A stretch of DNA of 64,000 nt from Saccharomonospora cyanea NA-134 (GCF_000244975.1 NZ_CM001440.1:5103498-5167497); one strand, 5' to 3'; positions 51,508 through 60,642 are shown, numbered from the stretch's first letter. Translations and numbers: made by a program. The notes: generated from the letters alone by a model not told the origin.

Positions 51508-52614
51508 TCAGACTCCCGTCGCGGCCCGCGTGCCGGCTCGGGGCGGGAGCACCTCGTATCCCTCCGACGAAAGATAGATCGTCGTGCCGGTGCCGAACCG
51601 CCCCAGCCGCAACGACACGTGGGCGAGCAGTCCCCGCCCCTCGGTGAGCGGACGATCGGTGAGCGCACGGAGCGCCCTGTCCAGCCCCGCCGGGTCGCTT
51701 CCCCTTCCGGACAGAAACTCCGCCACTCGCTCCCGCGCCTCCGCGTCGTCGGCCACGTAGTCGCGGATGGGCAGGTAGAGGCTGTAGTTGCCGGGACGCT
51801 TCGGATCGGCGTCGACGAACGAGTAGCTCGAGATCAACGGCCTACCGTCGAACGACACGGTGTCGCCGCCGAGCACACGGCAGAAGTCGCGGATGCTGTC
51901 GACGTCGAGGCCGTCGACGGCCTGGGACGCGCGCACCACCTCCTCGACCGTGGCCGAGTAGTGCGAGATGTAGAGCTTGACCCGGGACGTCGGGCTGTCG
52001 TCCAGGTCCACCGCGAAGAACGTGAACCGGTCCTGCCCCGGCCTGTGGACGGAGTGCTCGGTCGCGGAGTCGTAGGCCTCGTCCATCCCGAGCCGCCGGA
52101 ATCCCTCGGCGACGAGTTCGGCCGCGCGGTCCTCACCTCGCGCACCCGGGTTGAAGTACACCTTCAGCTTCGGCTTCGCGTTCGGACGGAAGATCAGCGA
52201 GTACCAGAACGCGAACTTCCCCTGCGGTTGCTCGGGCAGGAAGAGGTCCTGTACCGCGTCGAACCGGTCCGTCGGGATTTCGAGGCGGTCGGACACGGAG
52301 TCGAGGAAACGTCGTGCGGCGACCACGTTCGCGGCCATACTCGGCTTCTCCGCGATCACTTCGCCCAGAACGCGCACGGCGTTCTCGCCCGTGTCGTCCA
52401 GCGCGACGGAGAACTCGACGGGGGTGGCGTCGTCCGCGACGTCGGAGGGCCACGACGGGCCGTCGGAAAGCCGACGCTCGCCGCCCGCGCCGAGAAGCTC
52501 CCGGAGCATGTCCACCGCGGTGTCGTCGGTCGGCGGGAAACCCGCTTCGTCACAGAGGTTTCGCAGCTGCCTACTGGTGTGCTCGAAGAGCGTGAAGGAG
52601 TTGGTGTCGTTCAC
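51508..52614 (-). CDS. DMATS-type aromatic (indole) prenyltransferase
   Basis: A 368-residue ABBA-fold prenyltransferase of the bacterial dimethylallyl-tryptophan synthase group, transferring a C5 unit from DMAPP to the indole ring. Recognised by PVEFSVALDDTGENAVRV, KPKLKVYFNPGARG, HSVHRPGQDRFTFFAVDLDDS, KLYISHYSA and SYSFVDADPKRPGNYSLYLPIRDYVADD, matching the family's diphosphate-binding Arg/Lys/Tyr pattern. Bacterial relatives next to tryptophanase genes in Streptomyces make 6-dimethylallyl-tryptophan. The exact ring position here cannot be read from the sequence. GTG 52614 follows GGAG by 7 bases. The tryptophanase gene is 42 bases downstream, so they form an operon. Confidence 0.88.
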   Translation of the reverse strand: MNDTNSFTLFEHTSRQLRNLCDEAGFPPTDDTAVDMLRELLGAGGERRLSDGPSWPSDVADDATPVEFSVALDDTGENAVRVLGEVIAEKPSMAANVVAARRFLDSVSDRLEIPTDRFDAVQDLFLPEQPQGKFAFWYSLIFRPNAKPKLKVYFNPGARGEDRAAELVAEGFRRLGMDEAYDSATEHSVHRPGQDRFTFFAVDLDDSPTSRVKLYISHYSATVEEVVRASQAVDGLDVDSIRDFCRVLGGDTVSFDGRPLISSYSFVDADPKRPGNYSLYLPIRDYVADDAEARERVAEFLSGRGSDPAGLDRALRALTDRPLTEGRGLLAHVSLRLGRFGTGTTIYLSSEGYEVLPPRAGTRAATGV

Positions 52615-52831
52615 GCTCGCTCCGGCGGGCCTGCGTACAAAAGTGCTTCACTCCCACTGGCGTCGTGGTCACAAACGATGATCAAGATACGTCCGTTTCA
52701 CACCGCGAGATACCCCTTTCCGAGTGATCTTGACAACCGCTTGTGATCACGTTCCGGGTTCACCGGGACATGTCACGGCGCCGTCCCAAGCGGCCATCAA
52801 GTGGCCCAATTGCCTCCTAACGTCCGCGTTT

Positions 52832-53983
52832 ATGACGAACTCCGACACCGTCCGGCCCTTCCGGATCGACATCCCCCGGCAGCAACTCGACGACCTCGCG
52901 GCGCGACTGGCCGCGACCCGCTGGCCGAGCGAGCTTCCCGGGGTGGGCTGGACCCGAGGCGTGCCCGTCGACTACCTGCGTGAGCTCGCCGAGTACTGGC
53001 GCACCACCTACGACTGGCGCCGGCACGAGGCCGCGTTGAACGACTTCCCGCAGTTCCTGACGACGGTCGAGGGGCAGCCGATCCACTTCCTTCACGTCCG
53101 CTCCGCCGAACCCGACGCGACCCCACTGCTGTTGCTGCACGGCTGGCCCGGCAACGTCACCGACTTCGCGAAGGTGCTCGACCCCCTGGTGAACCCGCGT
53201 GCCCACGGCGGCGAGGCCGCGGACGCCTTCCACGTCGTCGTCCCGTCGCTGCCCGGTTTCGGTTTCTCCACACCACTGGCCGGGCCAGGCGTCGACGCGA
53301 AACGCATGGCGGAGCTGTTCGGCACCCTCATGCGTCGACTCGGCTACCCCCGCTACGGCGTGCACGGCTACGACACGGGCGCGTGGGTGGCGCTCGCACT
53401 CGGCGAGCGAAGGACAGGCGAGGTCGTCGGCGTGCACGTCAACGCGATGATCGCCTTCCCGACCGGCGCGGAGGGCGAGTTCGACGCGCTCACCGAGTGC
53501 GACCGGCAGCGGTGGGACCGGATGCAGAACCTCAACGACGGCTACCTCCAGTGCAACGGCAAGAGGCCGCAGACCGTCGCCTACGGGCTCACGGACTCAC
53601 CGGTGGGGCAACTCGCGTGGATCGTGGAGAAGTTCAAGGAACTCACCCACCCCGCCGACGCGCTGCCGGAGCAGTGCGTGGACCGCGACCAGCTGCTCAC
53701 CGACGTCAGCATCTACTGGTTCACCGGCACCGCGGCCTCCGCCGCTCAGGTGTACTACGAGGAGATGTCGGCGGCGGACTGGAGCGACGAGCCTCCCACG
53801 CGCGGCACCACGCCCACCGGCGTGCTGTTGTCGGCACACGACGTCACCGTGCGCCCGTGGGCCGAACGCGACCACAACGTCGTGCGCTGGACCGAGCTCG
53901 ACGACGCGGGCCACTTCGTGGCCCTGGAGGCTCCGGACGCGCTCGTGGCCGACGTCCGCGGATTCTTCGCGGAACTGCGCTGA
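52832..53983 (+). CDS. epoxide hydrolase, EHN/alpha-beta hydrolase type
   Basis: A 383-residue enzyme of the juvenile-hormone-epoxide-hydrolase group. An EHN domain (about 5-110) with [23 protein letters not shown] precedes the hydrolase fold: oxyanion motif HGWPG (104-108), nucleophile Asp181 in GYDTG, and catalytic His at about 361 in DAGHF. It opens an epoxide to a diol. ATG 52832 is the start. It is divergent from the prenyltransferase operon, with 217 bases between; whether it belongs to the same pathway (for example epoxidised prenyl groups) is not clear, and no epoxidase gene is seen. A TTGACA at 52730-52735 may be its -35 box. Confidence 0.88.
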   Translation: MTNSDTVRPFRIDIPRQQLDDLAARLAATRWPSELPGVGWTRGVPVDYLRELAEYWRTTYDWRRHEAALNDFPQFLTTVEGQPIHFLHVRSAEPDATPLLLLHGWPGNVTDFAKVLDPLVNPRAHGGEAADAFHVVVPSLPGFGFSTPLAGPGVDAKRMAELFGTLMRRLGYPRYGVHGYDTGAWVALALGERRTGEVVGVHVNAMIAFPTGAEGEFDALTECDRQRWDRMQNLNDGYLQCNGKRPQTVAYGLTDSPVGQLAWIVEKFKELTHPADALPEQCVDRDQLLTDVSIYWFTGTAASAAQVYYEEMSAADWSDEPPTRGTTPTGVLLSAHDVTVRPWAERDHNVVRWTELDDAGHFVALEAPDALVADVRGFFAELR

Positions 53984-54229
53984 GCCGACTCCCGCGGCCG
54001 GAGTGGGATGGCTGACTGCGAAAGCGGGCTCTCCGGTCTGACGTTGTGTGCCCGGAGGCTCGCTTTCCGCACTCACTTCCCGCTTTCCGTGCCCGCGTGC
54101 TCGCAGCCGGTACACACGCCCTGCCCGCGGACTTGACCTCGATCACATCTCCGCTGGACATGGGGCCGAGCGACGTCGCCGAGCAGTCGAAACGGGCATC
54201 TCACCCCTGCGACCAGGAAGTGGTCAACT

Positions 54230-54889
54230 GTGCGGAAGCGACGTATCACCCTGGCGGCCGCGGTCGCCGCTCTCGGACTCGGCCTGACCGCGTGTGGCGA
54301 CACCGAAACCGGGGCCGCCCAACCGGCCGACACCACGAAGGCGGGGACCAGCTCCGCCTCGGCCTCCCCGACGTCGTCGGAGGCACCGGCCCCCGAGTCC
54401 ACCGAGGCGAAGCCGTCCGGCAGTTCCGCGAGCGGTGACGTCACCGCCCCCGGAACGGAGTTGAAGGTGGGTGAGACCGCGACCGTCCCCTTCACCTACG
54501 GCACCGACATGAGCGGCACCATTGCCATCACCGTCACCGCGATCGAACAGGGCGCCCCGGCCGACCTCGCCGCGTTCGGCGACAGGGCGAAGGGACTCGT
54601 GCCCTACTTCATCAAGTACCAGGTCGAGAACGTCGAGGGCACCGACCTCTCGTACAGCTCGGTGCGCCTGCGCGCCACCACGGCCGACGGCCGCGGAACC
54701 GGCGTCATCATCAGCGGTGACGTCGAGGGCAAGTGCGAAAGCGAGACCGCCGACCGCGACTTCACCACCGCGGGCGCGTCGTACGAGACCTGCGCCCTGC
54801 AGGCTTCGCGCGAGGGCATCGAGGTGGTCGGAGCCGAGTTCAGCGACGGCGACGACTACCTCGACGACCCGGTCGTCTGGAGCGAGTGA
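54230..54889 (+). CDS. secreted lipoprotein, unknown function
   Basis: A 219-residue lipoprotein: signal peptide with lipobox LTAC near residue 22, then a Ser/Thr/Ala/Pro-rich linker (to about 75) and a C-terminal beta domain of about 140 residues (VPFTYGTDMSGTIAITVTAIEQG, then YFIKYQVENVEGTDLSYS). Two Cys near 168 and 184 may form a disulfide. It resembles the DUF4352/Ig-like substrate-binding lipoproteins common in actinomycetes, but I am not certain. GTG 54230. It is monocistronic with a terminator behind it. Confidence 0.75.
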   Translation: MRKRRITLAAAVAALGLGLTACGDTETGAAQPADTTKAGTSSASASPTSSEAPAPESTEAKPSGSSASGDVTAPGTELKVGETATVPFTYGTDMSGTIAITVTAIEQGAPADLAAFGDRAKGLVPYFIKYQVENVEGTDLSYSSVRLRATTADGRGTGVIISGDVEGKCESETADRDFTTAGASYETCALQASREGIEVVGAEFSDGDDYLDDPVVWSE

Positions 54890-54894
54890 GCCGA

Positions 54895-54927
54895 CGAGGG
54901 CTGCCCATGCGCGTCGGGCAGCCTTCG
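54895..54927 (+). terminator. terminator hairpin after lipoprotein gene
   Basis: CGAGGGCTGCCC and GGGCAGCCTTCG pair over 12 bp with one G-T, with a 9-base loop, starting 6 bases after the stop codon. The T-run is weak (CCTTCG). Confidence 0.65.
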
Positions 54928-55008
54928 TGGTGGGCGCGGAACCACGTGGTCACGTCGGTTTCGAGGTGGCTCCAGTAGTGGATTCCGCTGGGACGGTGCC
55001 GCGGCCCT

Positions 55009-55275
55009 TCACCTCGCTCGGCGTTCCCTCAGCTCAGCGAGCCATGCCTTCACCTGTTCGTCGTCATGCAGGTAACCGCCTCCCCCGCCAGCGGGGAGAT
55101 CGATTCCGTGGAGGCAGTTCAGCGCCCACCAGCTGAGGTCGTCCCAGACGATCCCGTCCTCCAACACCCACCTCGCCGCCCAGCGGTCGCCCTCCCCCCG
55201 GGACAACCGACCAGCGAGGAGCTCGACGAAACGGTCTTCGATCTCGTCGAGAGTCGGCCGGCCACCCACGTCCAT
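55009..55275 (-). CDS. small hypothetical protein
   Basis: An 88-residue acidic protein (MDVGGRPTLDEIEDRFVELL, then WAARWVLED, DDLSWWALNCLHGIDLP and a charged C-terminal end). No domain is recognised. ATG 55275 is used; the same frame is open further upstream but that part has no sensible composition. Confidence 0.55.
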   Translation of the reverse strand: MDVGGRPTLDEIEDRFVELLAGRLSRGEGDRWAARWVLEDGIVWDDLSWWALNCLHGIDLPAGGGGGYLHDDEQVKAWLAELRERRAR

Positions 55276-55432
55276 GCCGTGACCATACGGGCAGGGCACC
55301 TGTTGCTCGATGTGGCACGGGCGTTGGCATCGGCGCGGTCTCTGGAATCTCTCCCCACGAAGGGCAGTCTGGTAAGGCACACCAAGCAGATTGGCGCTCT
55401 GAGTGCCGTCCCGCCTGACCTGGCATAGCCGG

Positions 55433-55603
55433 TCACTGGGTGCCTGCGACTCGTGCTGCGTGAACATCGTGCCTAAGCCTCACCTCGCGCAGGTAGGCCT
55501 TGAGCGCGTCGGCGGAGTTGTCGCTGACGACCGTGACGACTCGACCATCGCTCGCGAAGTAGTCGCCGGACCCGGCAACGCTGGAGAGCGTCCTGTCAAC
55601 CCG
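55433..55603 (-). pseudogene. coding remnant downstream of tRNA-Lys
   Basis: On the minus strand this stretch reads GSGDYFASDGRVVTVVSDNS, ADALKAYLREVRLRHDVH and on to a TGA at 55433-55435, with the GC-rich third codon positions of real genes in this genome. No start codon exists in this frame before the tRNA gene, which lies immediately upstream, so it is the 3' end of a longer gene whose 5' part is gone. This is the sort of debris left when an element integrated at the tRNA end and later decayed. No integrase is present. Confidence 0.5.
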
Positions 55604-55618
55604 CCGACCAGGATGTGT

Positions 55619-55694
55619 TGGTGGGCCGCCCGGGGCTCGAACCCGGAACCTATGGATTAAAAGTCCACAGCTCTGCCAATTGAGCTAACGGCCC
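55619..55694 (-). tRNA. tRNA-Lys (TTT)
   Basis: On the minus strand: acceptor GGGCCGT, D-arm TAGCTCAATTGGCAGAGC, anticodon arm with TTT in GGACTTTTAATCC, T-arm GGTTCGAGCC, acceptor ACGGCCC-like pairing, and CCA encoded (complement at 55619-55621). All four stems pair. Without CCA it is 73 bases (55622-55694). Confidence 0.95.
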
Positions 55695-55756
55695 GCCCTG
55701 GAGTGTAGCGGCGGGCGGGTTCGGTGGGCACAGGAGGCGGGGTCGAACGGCAAGCC

Positions 55757-55798
55757 GCGTACGGGAACTGCGGACACGCGTGCGCAGCCTGCGGACAC
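55757..55798. repeat. two tandem 21-bp repeat units
   Basis: Units at 55757-55777 and 55778-55798, both starting GCGT and ending TGCGGACAC. The second differs by one base from the unit at 27082-27102. They lie between the tRNA-Lys gene and the Cys-rich peptide gene. Confidence 0.85.
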
Positions 55799-55810
55799 GG
55801 TGCAGAGGCA

Positions 55811-55850
55811 CGTGCCCCGACCCGCACGTCGTTGTGCGGTGCGGGGCACG
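55811..55850 (-). terminator. hairpin after the Cys-rich peptide gene
   Basis: CGTGCCCC and GGGGCACG pair, with CCGCAC/GTGCGG pairs inside, for a stem of about 14 bp. It starts 24 bases beyond the stop codon of the Cys-rich peptide gene and is the natural terminator of that short transcript. Confidence 0.65.
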
Positions 55851-55873
55851 CGGTGAACTCCTGAAGGAGTCGA

Positions 55874-55939
55874 TCAGCACTTCCCGCAGCAGCCGCAGTT
55901 CGGCCCGCTGCAGGAACCGCAGCAACCACACCCACTCAT
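55874..55939 (-). CDS. 21-residue peptide with eight cysteines, metallothionein-like
   Basis: ATG 55939 to TGA 55874-55876, 21 residues: MSGCGCCGSC, SGPNCGCCGKC. Eight of 21 residues are Cys, in CxCC and CxCC(x)2C groups, with no aromatic residue except none at all; this is the composition of a tiny metallothionein that could bind two or more soft metal ions such as Cu(I) or Zn. GGGTGG lies at a suitable distance upstream, and a strong hairpin follows downstream, which supports a real gene. It is too short for standard gene finding. Function is inferred from composition only. Confidence 0.6.
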   Translation of the reverse strand: MSGCGCCGSCSGPNCGCCGKC

Positions 55940-56118
55940 GGCAATCACCACCCTTTCGGGACGTGTCCGTGCCAGCACCTCACGCTATGAGCACTCCAAG
56001 TGAGCACGACACCACTACCAGGGTGAATCGGCCGATCCCTCTACGTAATCCCAACCGGTCGGCGGTCCAGTCACCTGACAGATGTCCCGGTGCCCTCACC
56101 CCCCATAACGTCACCGCC

Positions 56119-56703
56119 ATGACCACGACACACACGAACACCGTCACCCGCCCCCGGCTCGCCGTCATCGTCGGAAGCGTCCGCACCGACCGCTTCGGTC
56201 CCGTGCCCGCGGCGTGGTTCGCCGAGCAGGCCCGCGAGCACGCCGCCATGGACGTCGAGCTCGTCGACCTGGCCGACTACGACCTACCGACGTCCCTCGA
56301 CGAGAACGACGACGTGACCGCGCTGGGCGCCAGGCTGGCCGAGGCGGACGCCTTCGTGGTGGTGACACCCGAGTACAACCACAGCTTCCCCGCCGGGTTG
56401 AAGACCGCGATCGACCACTACCGCCGGGAGTGGCAGGCGAAGCCCGTCGCGTTCGTCTCGTACGGCGGCATGGCCGGTGGCCTGCGCGCCGTGGAGCAGC
56501 TCCGGCAGGTCTTCGCCGAACTGCACTCGGTCACCGTCCGCAACACGATCAGTTTCCACAACTTCTGGGATCACTTCGGCGACGACGGCCGTCCTCGGGA
56601 CGGTGCCGCGGCGGCCACCGCGGCCAAACAGATGCTCGATCAGTTGACGTGGTGGGCCGTCACGCTGAAGGAGGGCCGGGACAAGCATCCATACGAGGCT
56701 TGA
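56119..56703 (+). CDS. NADPH-dependent FMN reductase family protein
   Basis: A 194-residue flavodoxin-fold enzyme that reduces FMN or quinones using NAD(P)H. Flavin phosphate-binding GSVRTDRFGP (about 15-24), TPEYNHSFPAGLKTAID and VSYGGMAGGLRAVEQLR are the family signatures. ATG 56119 is the start; the open frame runs further up but through the region of the Cys-rich peptide on the other strand. A LuxR-type regulator gene starts 33 bases after its stop on the same strand, perhaps in the same transcript. Confidence 0.88.
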   Translation: MTTTHTNTVTRPRLAVIVGSVRTDRFGPVPAAWFAEQAREHAAMDVELVDLADYDLPTSLDENDDVTALGARLAEADAFVVVTPEYNHSFPAGLKTAIDHYRREWQAKPVAFVSYGGMAGGLRAVEQLRQVFAELHSVTVRNTISFHNFWDHFGDDGRPRDGAAAATAAKQMLDQLTWWAVTLKEGRDKHPYEA

Positions 56704-56736
56704 CCTCTACATTACTCGAACTTCCACACTGTCCTC

Positions 56737-59514
56737 ATGCGAGTTTCGGAAACGCGGTTGTTCGGCCGGGCAGAACAACTCACCACTGTGGAAGGTGTAC
56801 TTTCCGATGCCCGCCTCGGCGTGGGGACAGCGCTCGTCGTCAAGGGGGAGGCGGGCATCGGGAAGACCGCCCTTCTCCAGCAGGTGCTCGAATCGGCAGG
56901 CGAGGAGACGGTGCTGCACGCCATGTGCGTCGAACCGGAGGCGGACCTCCCGTTCGCCGGCCTGCACCTGTTGCTGCGGCGGGTCGAGTCCCGGCTCGAC
57001 GAACTCGTGCCCGACCAGGCGGCGACACTGCGATGCGCGCTCGGACGTCTCCGTACGGACTACCGGCCCGTGGACCGCCACAGCGTGAACCTCGCCGTCC
57101 TCGCCCTGCTGGCGGCGCTCTCCGCCGAGCGACCGCTGCTGGTGGCCGTGGACGACGCCCACTGGCTGGACCGTCCCTCGGCCGACGCACTGCTGTTCTC
57201 CGCCCGGCGCCTGGACACTCTGCGCGTGGCCCTGCTGCTCACCGTCAGGGAGGGCCACGCACCCGCGCTGCCGACCCCGGGCCTGCCCGAACTCCGGTTG
57301 GAGAGGCTCTCCGCCCCCGACGCCGACGCGCTGCTGGCCGCCCACGCGGACGACCTGCCCGCACACGTGCGGCGGCAGATCGCCGACGAGGCCCACGGCA
57401 ACCCGCTGGCCCTGCTGGAACTCTCAGCCGTACACCGGCACGGCGGCGCCCCGAGCCACGGACGCCCCGTGGAGGGCACGCTGCACTGGGCGTTCGCCGA
57501 GCGGATCGCGGCGCTGCCCTCCAGCACCCGCACCATGGTGCTGGTCGCCGCGGCGGACGGAAGCTGCGACACGGGCACCGTGCTGGCCGCGGCGGCGCGA
57601 CTCGGCGCGGACGTCAACGACCTGGTGACCGCCGAGGAAGCCGAGCTACTGATGTTCACGGAGACCTGCCTGGGTTTCCGGCACCCCCTCGTGCGCGCGG
57701 CGGCATACCGGTCGGCGTCGCTGCCCGAACGCATCGCGGCCCACCGGGCACTGGCGGCCGTGCTGACGAACGCGGAGGACGCCGACCGCAGGGCGTGGCA
57801 TCTCGCCGCGGCCGCGACGGGGCCCGACGAGGAGGTCGCGGCAGCGCTCGAACACAGCGCGGAGCACGCACGCGCTCGTGGGGGTTACACCGCCGTGGCC
57901 ACCGCCTACGAGCGGGCGGCGGCACTCACCCCGCGCCCCTGTGACCGCGCCCGCAGGCTCTCCGCCGCTGCCCGTGCCGCCGCTGACGCGGGACAGCCCG
58001 AACGCGCGTTGAGCCTCGTGCGGCAGGCGGAGCCGTACTGCGTGACGACGGCGGCGCGGGTGCGGACGGCGATGATCCACGCCGTGCTCGCCGACGACCG
58101 GAACCGGTTCGGCGAGTCCTACGGTGTGTTGCGGGACACGGCGCTCGCCGTCGCCGGGGAGGACGCGGAGTCGGCTTCGAGCCTGCTGTTCTGGGCCGCG
58201 CACTCGGCATGGCTCGGCGGCGAGATCGCCAAGGTCGAGCAGGCGGCCGACGACGCCGAACGACTGGGTCTCGACGCGGCGGCCCACGCCCGCTCGCTGG
58301 TGCGGGCGGCCCAGGGTTCGCCCGCGCGGAGCGCCGACGCCCTGCGGGAGCTCGTCGAGCACTCCGCGTCGGTCTTCCCACGGTGCTCCGACCGTCCGTT
58401 GGAGCTGCGGGGGCGGCTCGCCGTCGCCACCTGGCGACTCCTTCTCGGAGATCGGTCGGTTGCGCGTGACCTGGCGCTGGCGGTGGTACGGGAGTGCCGG
58501 ACGGAAGCCGCGGAGGGGGTACTCGCTCCCGCCCTGGCCGTGCTGGCACGCGCCGAGCTGGCTCTGGGACTGCACGAGCAGGCCCACGCCAGTGCCGAGG
58601 AGGGGCTGCGGCACGCCGAGGAGTCCGGTCAGGTCGGGGCGGTGTCGGAGCTGTCGAGCGTGCTGGCGCACCTCTCCGCGGTGCGGGGCGAGGCACAGCA
58701 GGCGGTCTTCCACGCGGGCCGTACCTCACTCGCCGACGCGAGTCACGCGCTCGCGCTGCTCGACATGGGGCACGGCCGGCACGACGCCGCGCTCCAGCGC
58801 CTGCACGCCTCACCGGTCACCGGCACGCTCGACACGTTGGGGGCGGCCCCGGAGTTGGCGGAGGCCGTCGCCCGCGCGCAACACACGGAGCACGACGGCC
58901 AGTGGTGGCAGCGCGAGTGGGACCGCGCGCGGGAGGCCGTGGAGGCGCACGCGGAGTGGGCACGGCGACTCGGTCTGCGCTGGGCCCAGGCCGTCGCGCT
59001 GCGCAACCAGGCGTTGCTCGCCGAGAGCGCGCCGGGTGGGGTCGCCGGCGATCCCGGTGAGTTGTTCGCGCGCGCTGTCGACCTGCACCGCCGCGAGGAC
59101 CACCACACCTTCGACCGGGCGCGTACCGAGCTGAGCTACGGCGAGTGGCTCCGCCGCAGGCGCCGTCCCACCGAGGCGAGGCCCCACCTGCGGGCAGCGA
59201 TCATGATCTTCGAGAGTCTCGGTGCTCGCCCGTGGGCCGAGCGGGCACGCGCGGAGCTGCGCGCGAGCGGCGAGGGGCTCCACGGAAGCGGCGTGAACGG
59301 CGTGAACGGCATGGAAGGCACAGCACTGGCCACCCGGCTCACCCCGCAGGAACGGCGCGTCGTCAGTCTCGCCGCCGACGGGTTGAGCAACCGGGACATC
59401 GGCGAACGGTTGTTTCTCAGCCCGCGCACCGTCGGTTACCACCTGTACAAGGCGTATCCGAAACTGGGCGTTTCGTCCCGCAGGGAGCTCGCCCGCCTCG
59501 GACTGGCAGGCTGA
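56737..59514 (+). CDS. LuxR-family regulator of the LAL type
   Basis: A 925-residue STAND-type ATPase regulator. A P-loop GEAGIGKTALLQ (about 37-48) begins the NACHT/AAA part, Walker B LLVAVDDAHW follows (about 128-137), then about 500 residues of helical repeats (TPR-like) that probably bind a ligand, and a C-terminal LuxR HTH (about 862-925; LTPQERRVVSLAADGLSNRDIG, in part). Such activators are usually found by or in biosynthetic clusters and need an inducer. Target genes cannot be deduced; no nearby cluster shows a site for it. ATG 56737. Confidence 0.92.
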   Translation: MRVSETRLFGRAEQLTTVEGVLSDARLGVGTALVVKGEAGIGKTALLQQVLESAGEETVLHAMCVEPEADLPFAGLHLLLRRVESRLDELVPDQAATLRCALGRLRTDYRPVDRHSVNLAVLALLAALSAERPLLVAVDDAHWLDRPSADALLFSARRLDTLRVALLLTVREGHAPALPTPGLPELRLERLSAPDADALLAAHADDLPAHVRRQIADEAHGNPLALLELSAVHRHGGAPSHGRPVEGTLHWAFAERIAALPSSTRTMVLVAAADGSCDTGTVLAAAARLGADVNDLVTAEEAELLMFTETCLGFRHPLVRAAAYRSASLPERIAAHRALAAVLTNAEDADRRAWHLAAAATGPDEEVAAALEHSAEHARARGGYTAVATAYERAAALTPRPCDRARRLSAAARAAADAGQPERALSLVRQAEPYCVTTAARVRTAMIHAVLADDRNRFGESYGVLRDTALAVAGEDAESASSLLFWAAHSAWLGGEIAKVEQAADDAERLGLDAAAHARSLVRAAQGSPARSADALRELVEHSASVFPRCSDRPLELRGRLAVATWRLLLGDRSVARDLALAVVRECRTEAAEGVLAPALAVLARAELALGLHEQAHASAEEGLRHAEESGQVGAVSELSSVLAHLSAVRGEAQQAVFHAGRTSLADASHALALLDMGHGRHDAALQRLHASPVTGTLDTLGAAPELAEAVARAQHTEHDGQWWQREWDRAREAVEAHAEWARRLGLRWAQAVALRNQALLAESAPGGVAGDPGELFARAVDLHRREDHHTFDRARTELSYGEWLRRRRRPTEARPHLRAAIMIFESLGARPWAERARAELRASGEGLHGSGVNGVNGMEGTALATRLTPQERRVVSLAADGLSNRDIGERLFLSPRTVGYHLYKAYPKLGVSSRRELARLGLAG

Positions 59515-59544
59515 GTCCCCGCCGGTCGTGTCACACTGCGCAAC

Positions 59545-60642
59545 GTGGAGTACCAACTCACGGCCGAACTCGCCTCCCCACCCGAGGCACCGGACCTGGA
59601 CCCGTTACAGCAGGTCGGCGTCGTCTCCCTGCTCGACGACCGGTTGAACAACCTCGCGAGCATCGAGGGCCCGGACGGCGTGGAGATCGTTCCGGTCGAA
59701 CACTCCATCGAGGCGCATCTCGGCGGCGCCGTGGTGAGCTGGCTCCTCGACGCGCCCGCGCTGGTGTTCGCCGAGGACGCCACCCGTGCCGTCCTGGAAC
59801 AGCTCATCGACGAGATCGACCTGCTCGCCGGCTGGGAGGTCAAGCACTGCGCCGTGACCGCGACCGACGACCAGCTCGCCAGTGCGCTGGCGGCGTCGCT
59901 CGAACCGGGTGAGTTCGGTGACGGGCTGTCCGCCGACTTCGACGACACCGGTCCCACGCGGGCCTTCGTGCTCGAATCCGAGGAGGTCGATGACATCGAG
60001 GCCACCATGTCGGAGACCGAGCTGACCGACCGCAGGGCGAGCCTGCTGCGCGCGAGTGGCTACCTGAGGGCTTTCGATCTCGGCGCCTTCGGTGACTTCG
60101 GTGACTTCGGTGACTTCGACGAGGAGCGGGCGAGGTACGTGGCCGGGGCACTGATGCACGGCATCGAGATGTTGACCGACGAGCTGTTCGGCGACGTGCA
60201 GATGCTCGACGACGAGGACGCCACCGCCGAGGAGGTGGAGGCGCTGTGGGTGGTGGACGAGCTGCCCCAGCAGTACGCGGACCGGTACAGCGCGTTGTTC
60301 GCCAAGCAGTTTCTCGTCACCACCTCGGTCCTCGGCCACCGGCTCACCCGGGAGGGCTGGAGCGGTCCGCTGTCCGTGGCCGAGGCACTCGCGTTGCGTG
60401 TCGCCGAATCGCGTGCCGAGGTGGAACTCGACCTCGCCGAGGTGCTGGACCCGGACGAGATCGACGGCGTCTACACCGCCTTCAACGAACACGCGCTGGC
60501 TGGTCTCGACCTCGATCTGCTGTACTCGGTCCCCGAGGCCGAACTCACCACTGACCTGGCCTTCGCCAATTGGTTCAAGCCACGTGCCGAGTCCGGTGAG
60601 ACGACGCCGCACCCCTACCTGGCCGACGAGGACGAGGAGTGA
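59545..60642 (+). CDS. acidic hypothetical protein
   Basis: A 365-residue very acidic soluble protein with no recognised domain. It includes a GDFGDFGDFDEE triplet repeat (about 188-199; DNA GGTGACTTC three times) and many Asp/Glu clusters, and ends PYLADEDEE. The start is GTG 59545, 30 bases after the LuxR stop, so it may share its transcript. No signal peptide or membrane helix is predicted. Confidence 0.65.
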   Translation: MEYQLTAELASPPEAPDLDPLQQVGVVSLLDDRLNNLASIEGPDGVEIVPVEHSIEAHLGGAVVSWLLDAPALVFAEDATRAVLEQLIDEIDLLAGWEVKHCAVTATDDQLASALAASLEPGEFGDGLSADFDDTGPTRAFVLESEEVDDIEATMSETELTDRRASLLRASGYLRAFDLGAFGDFGDFGDFDEERARYVAGALMHGIEMLTDELFGDVQMLDDEDATAEEVEALWVVDELPQQYADRYSALFAKQFLVTTSVLGHRLTREGWSGPLSVAEALALRVAESRAEVELDLAEVLDPDEIDGVYTAFNEHALAGLDLDLLYSVPEAELTTDLAFANWFKPRAESGETTPHPYLADEDEE

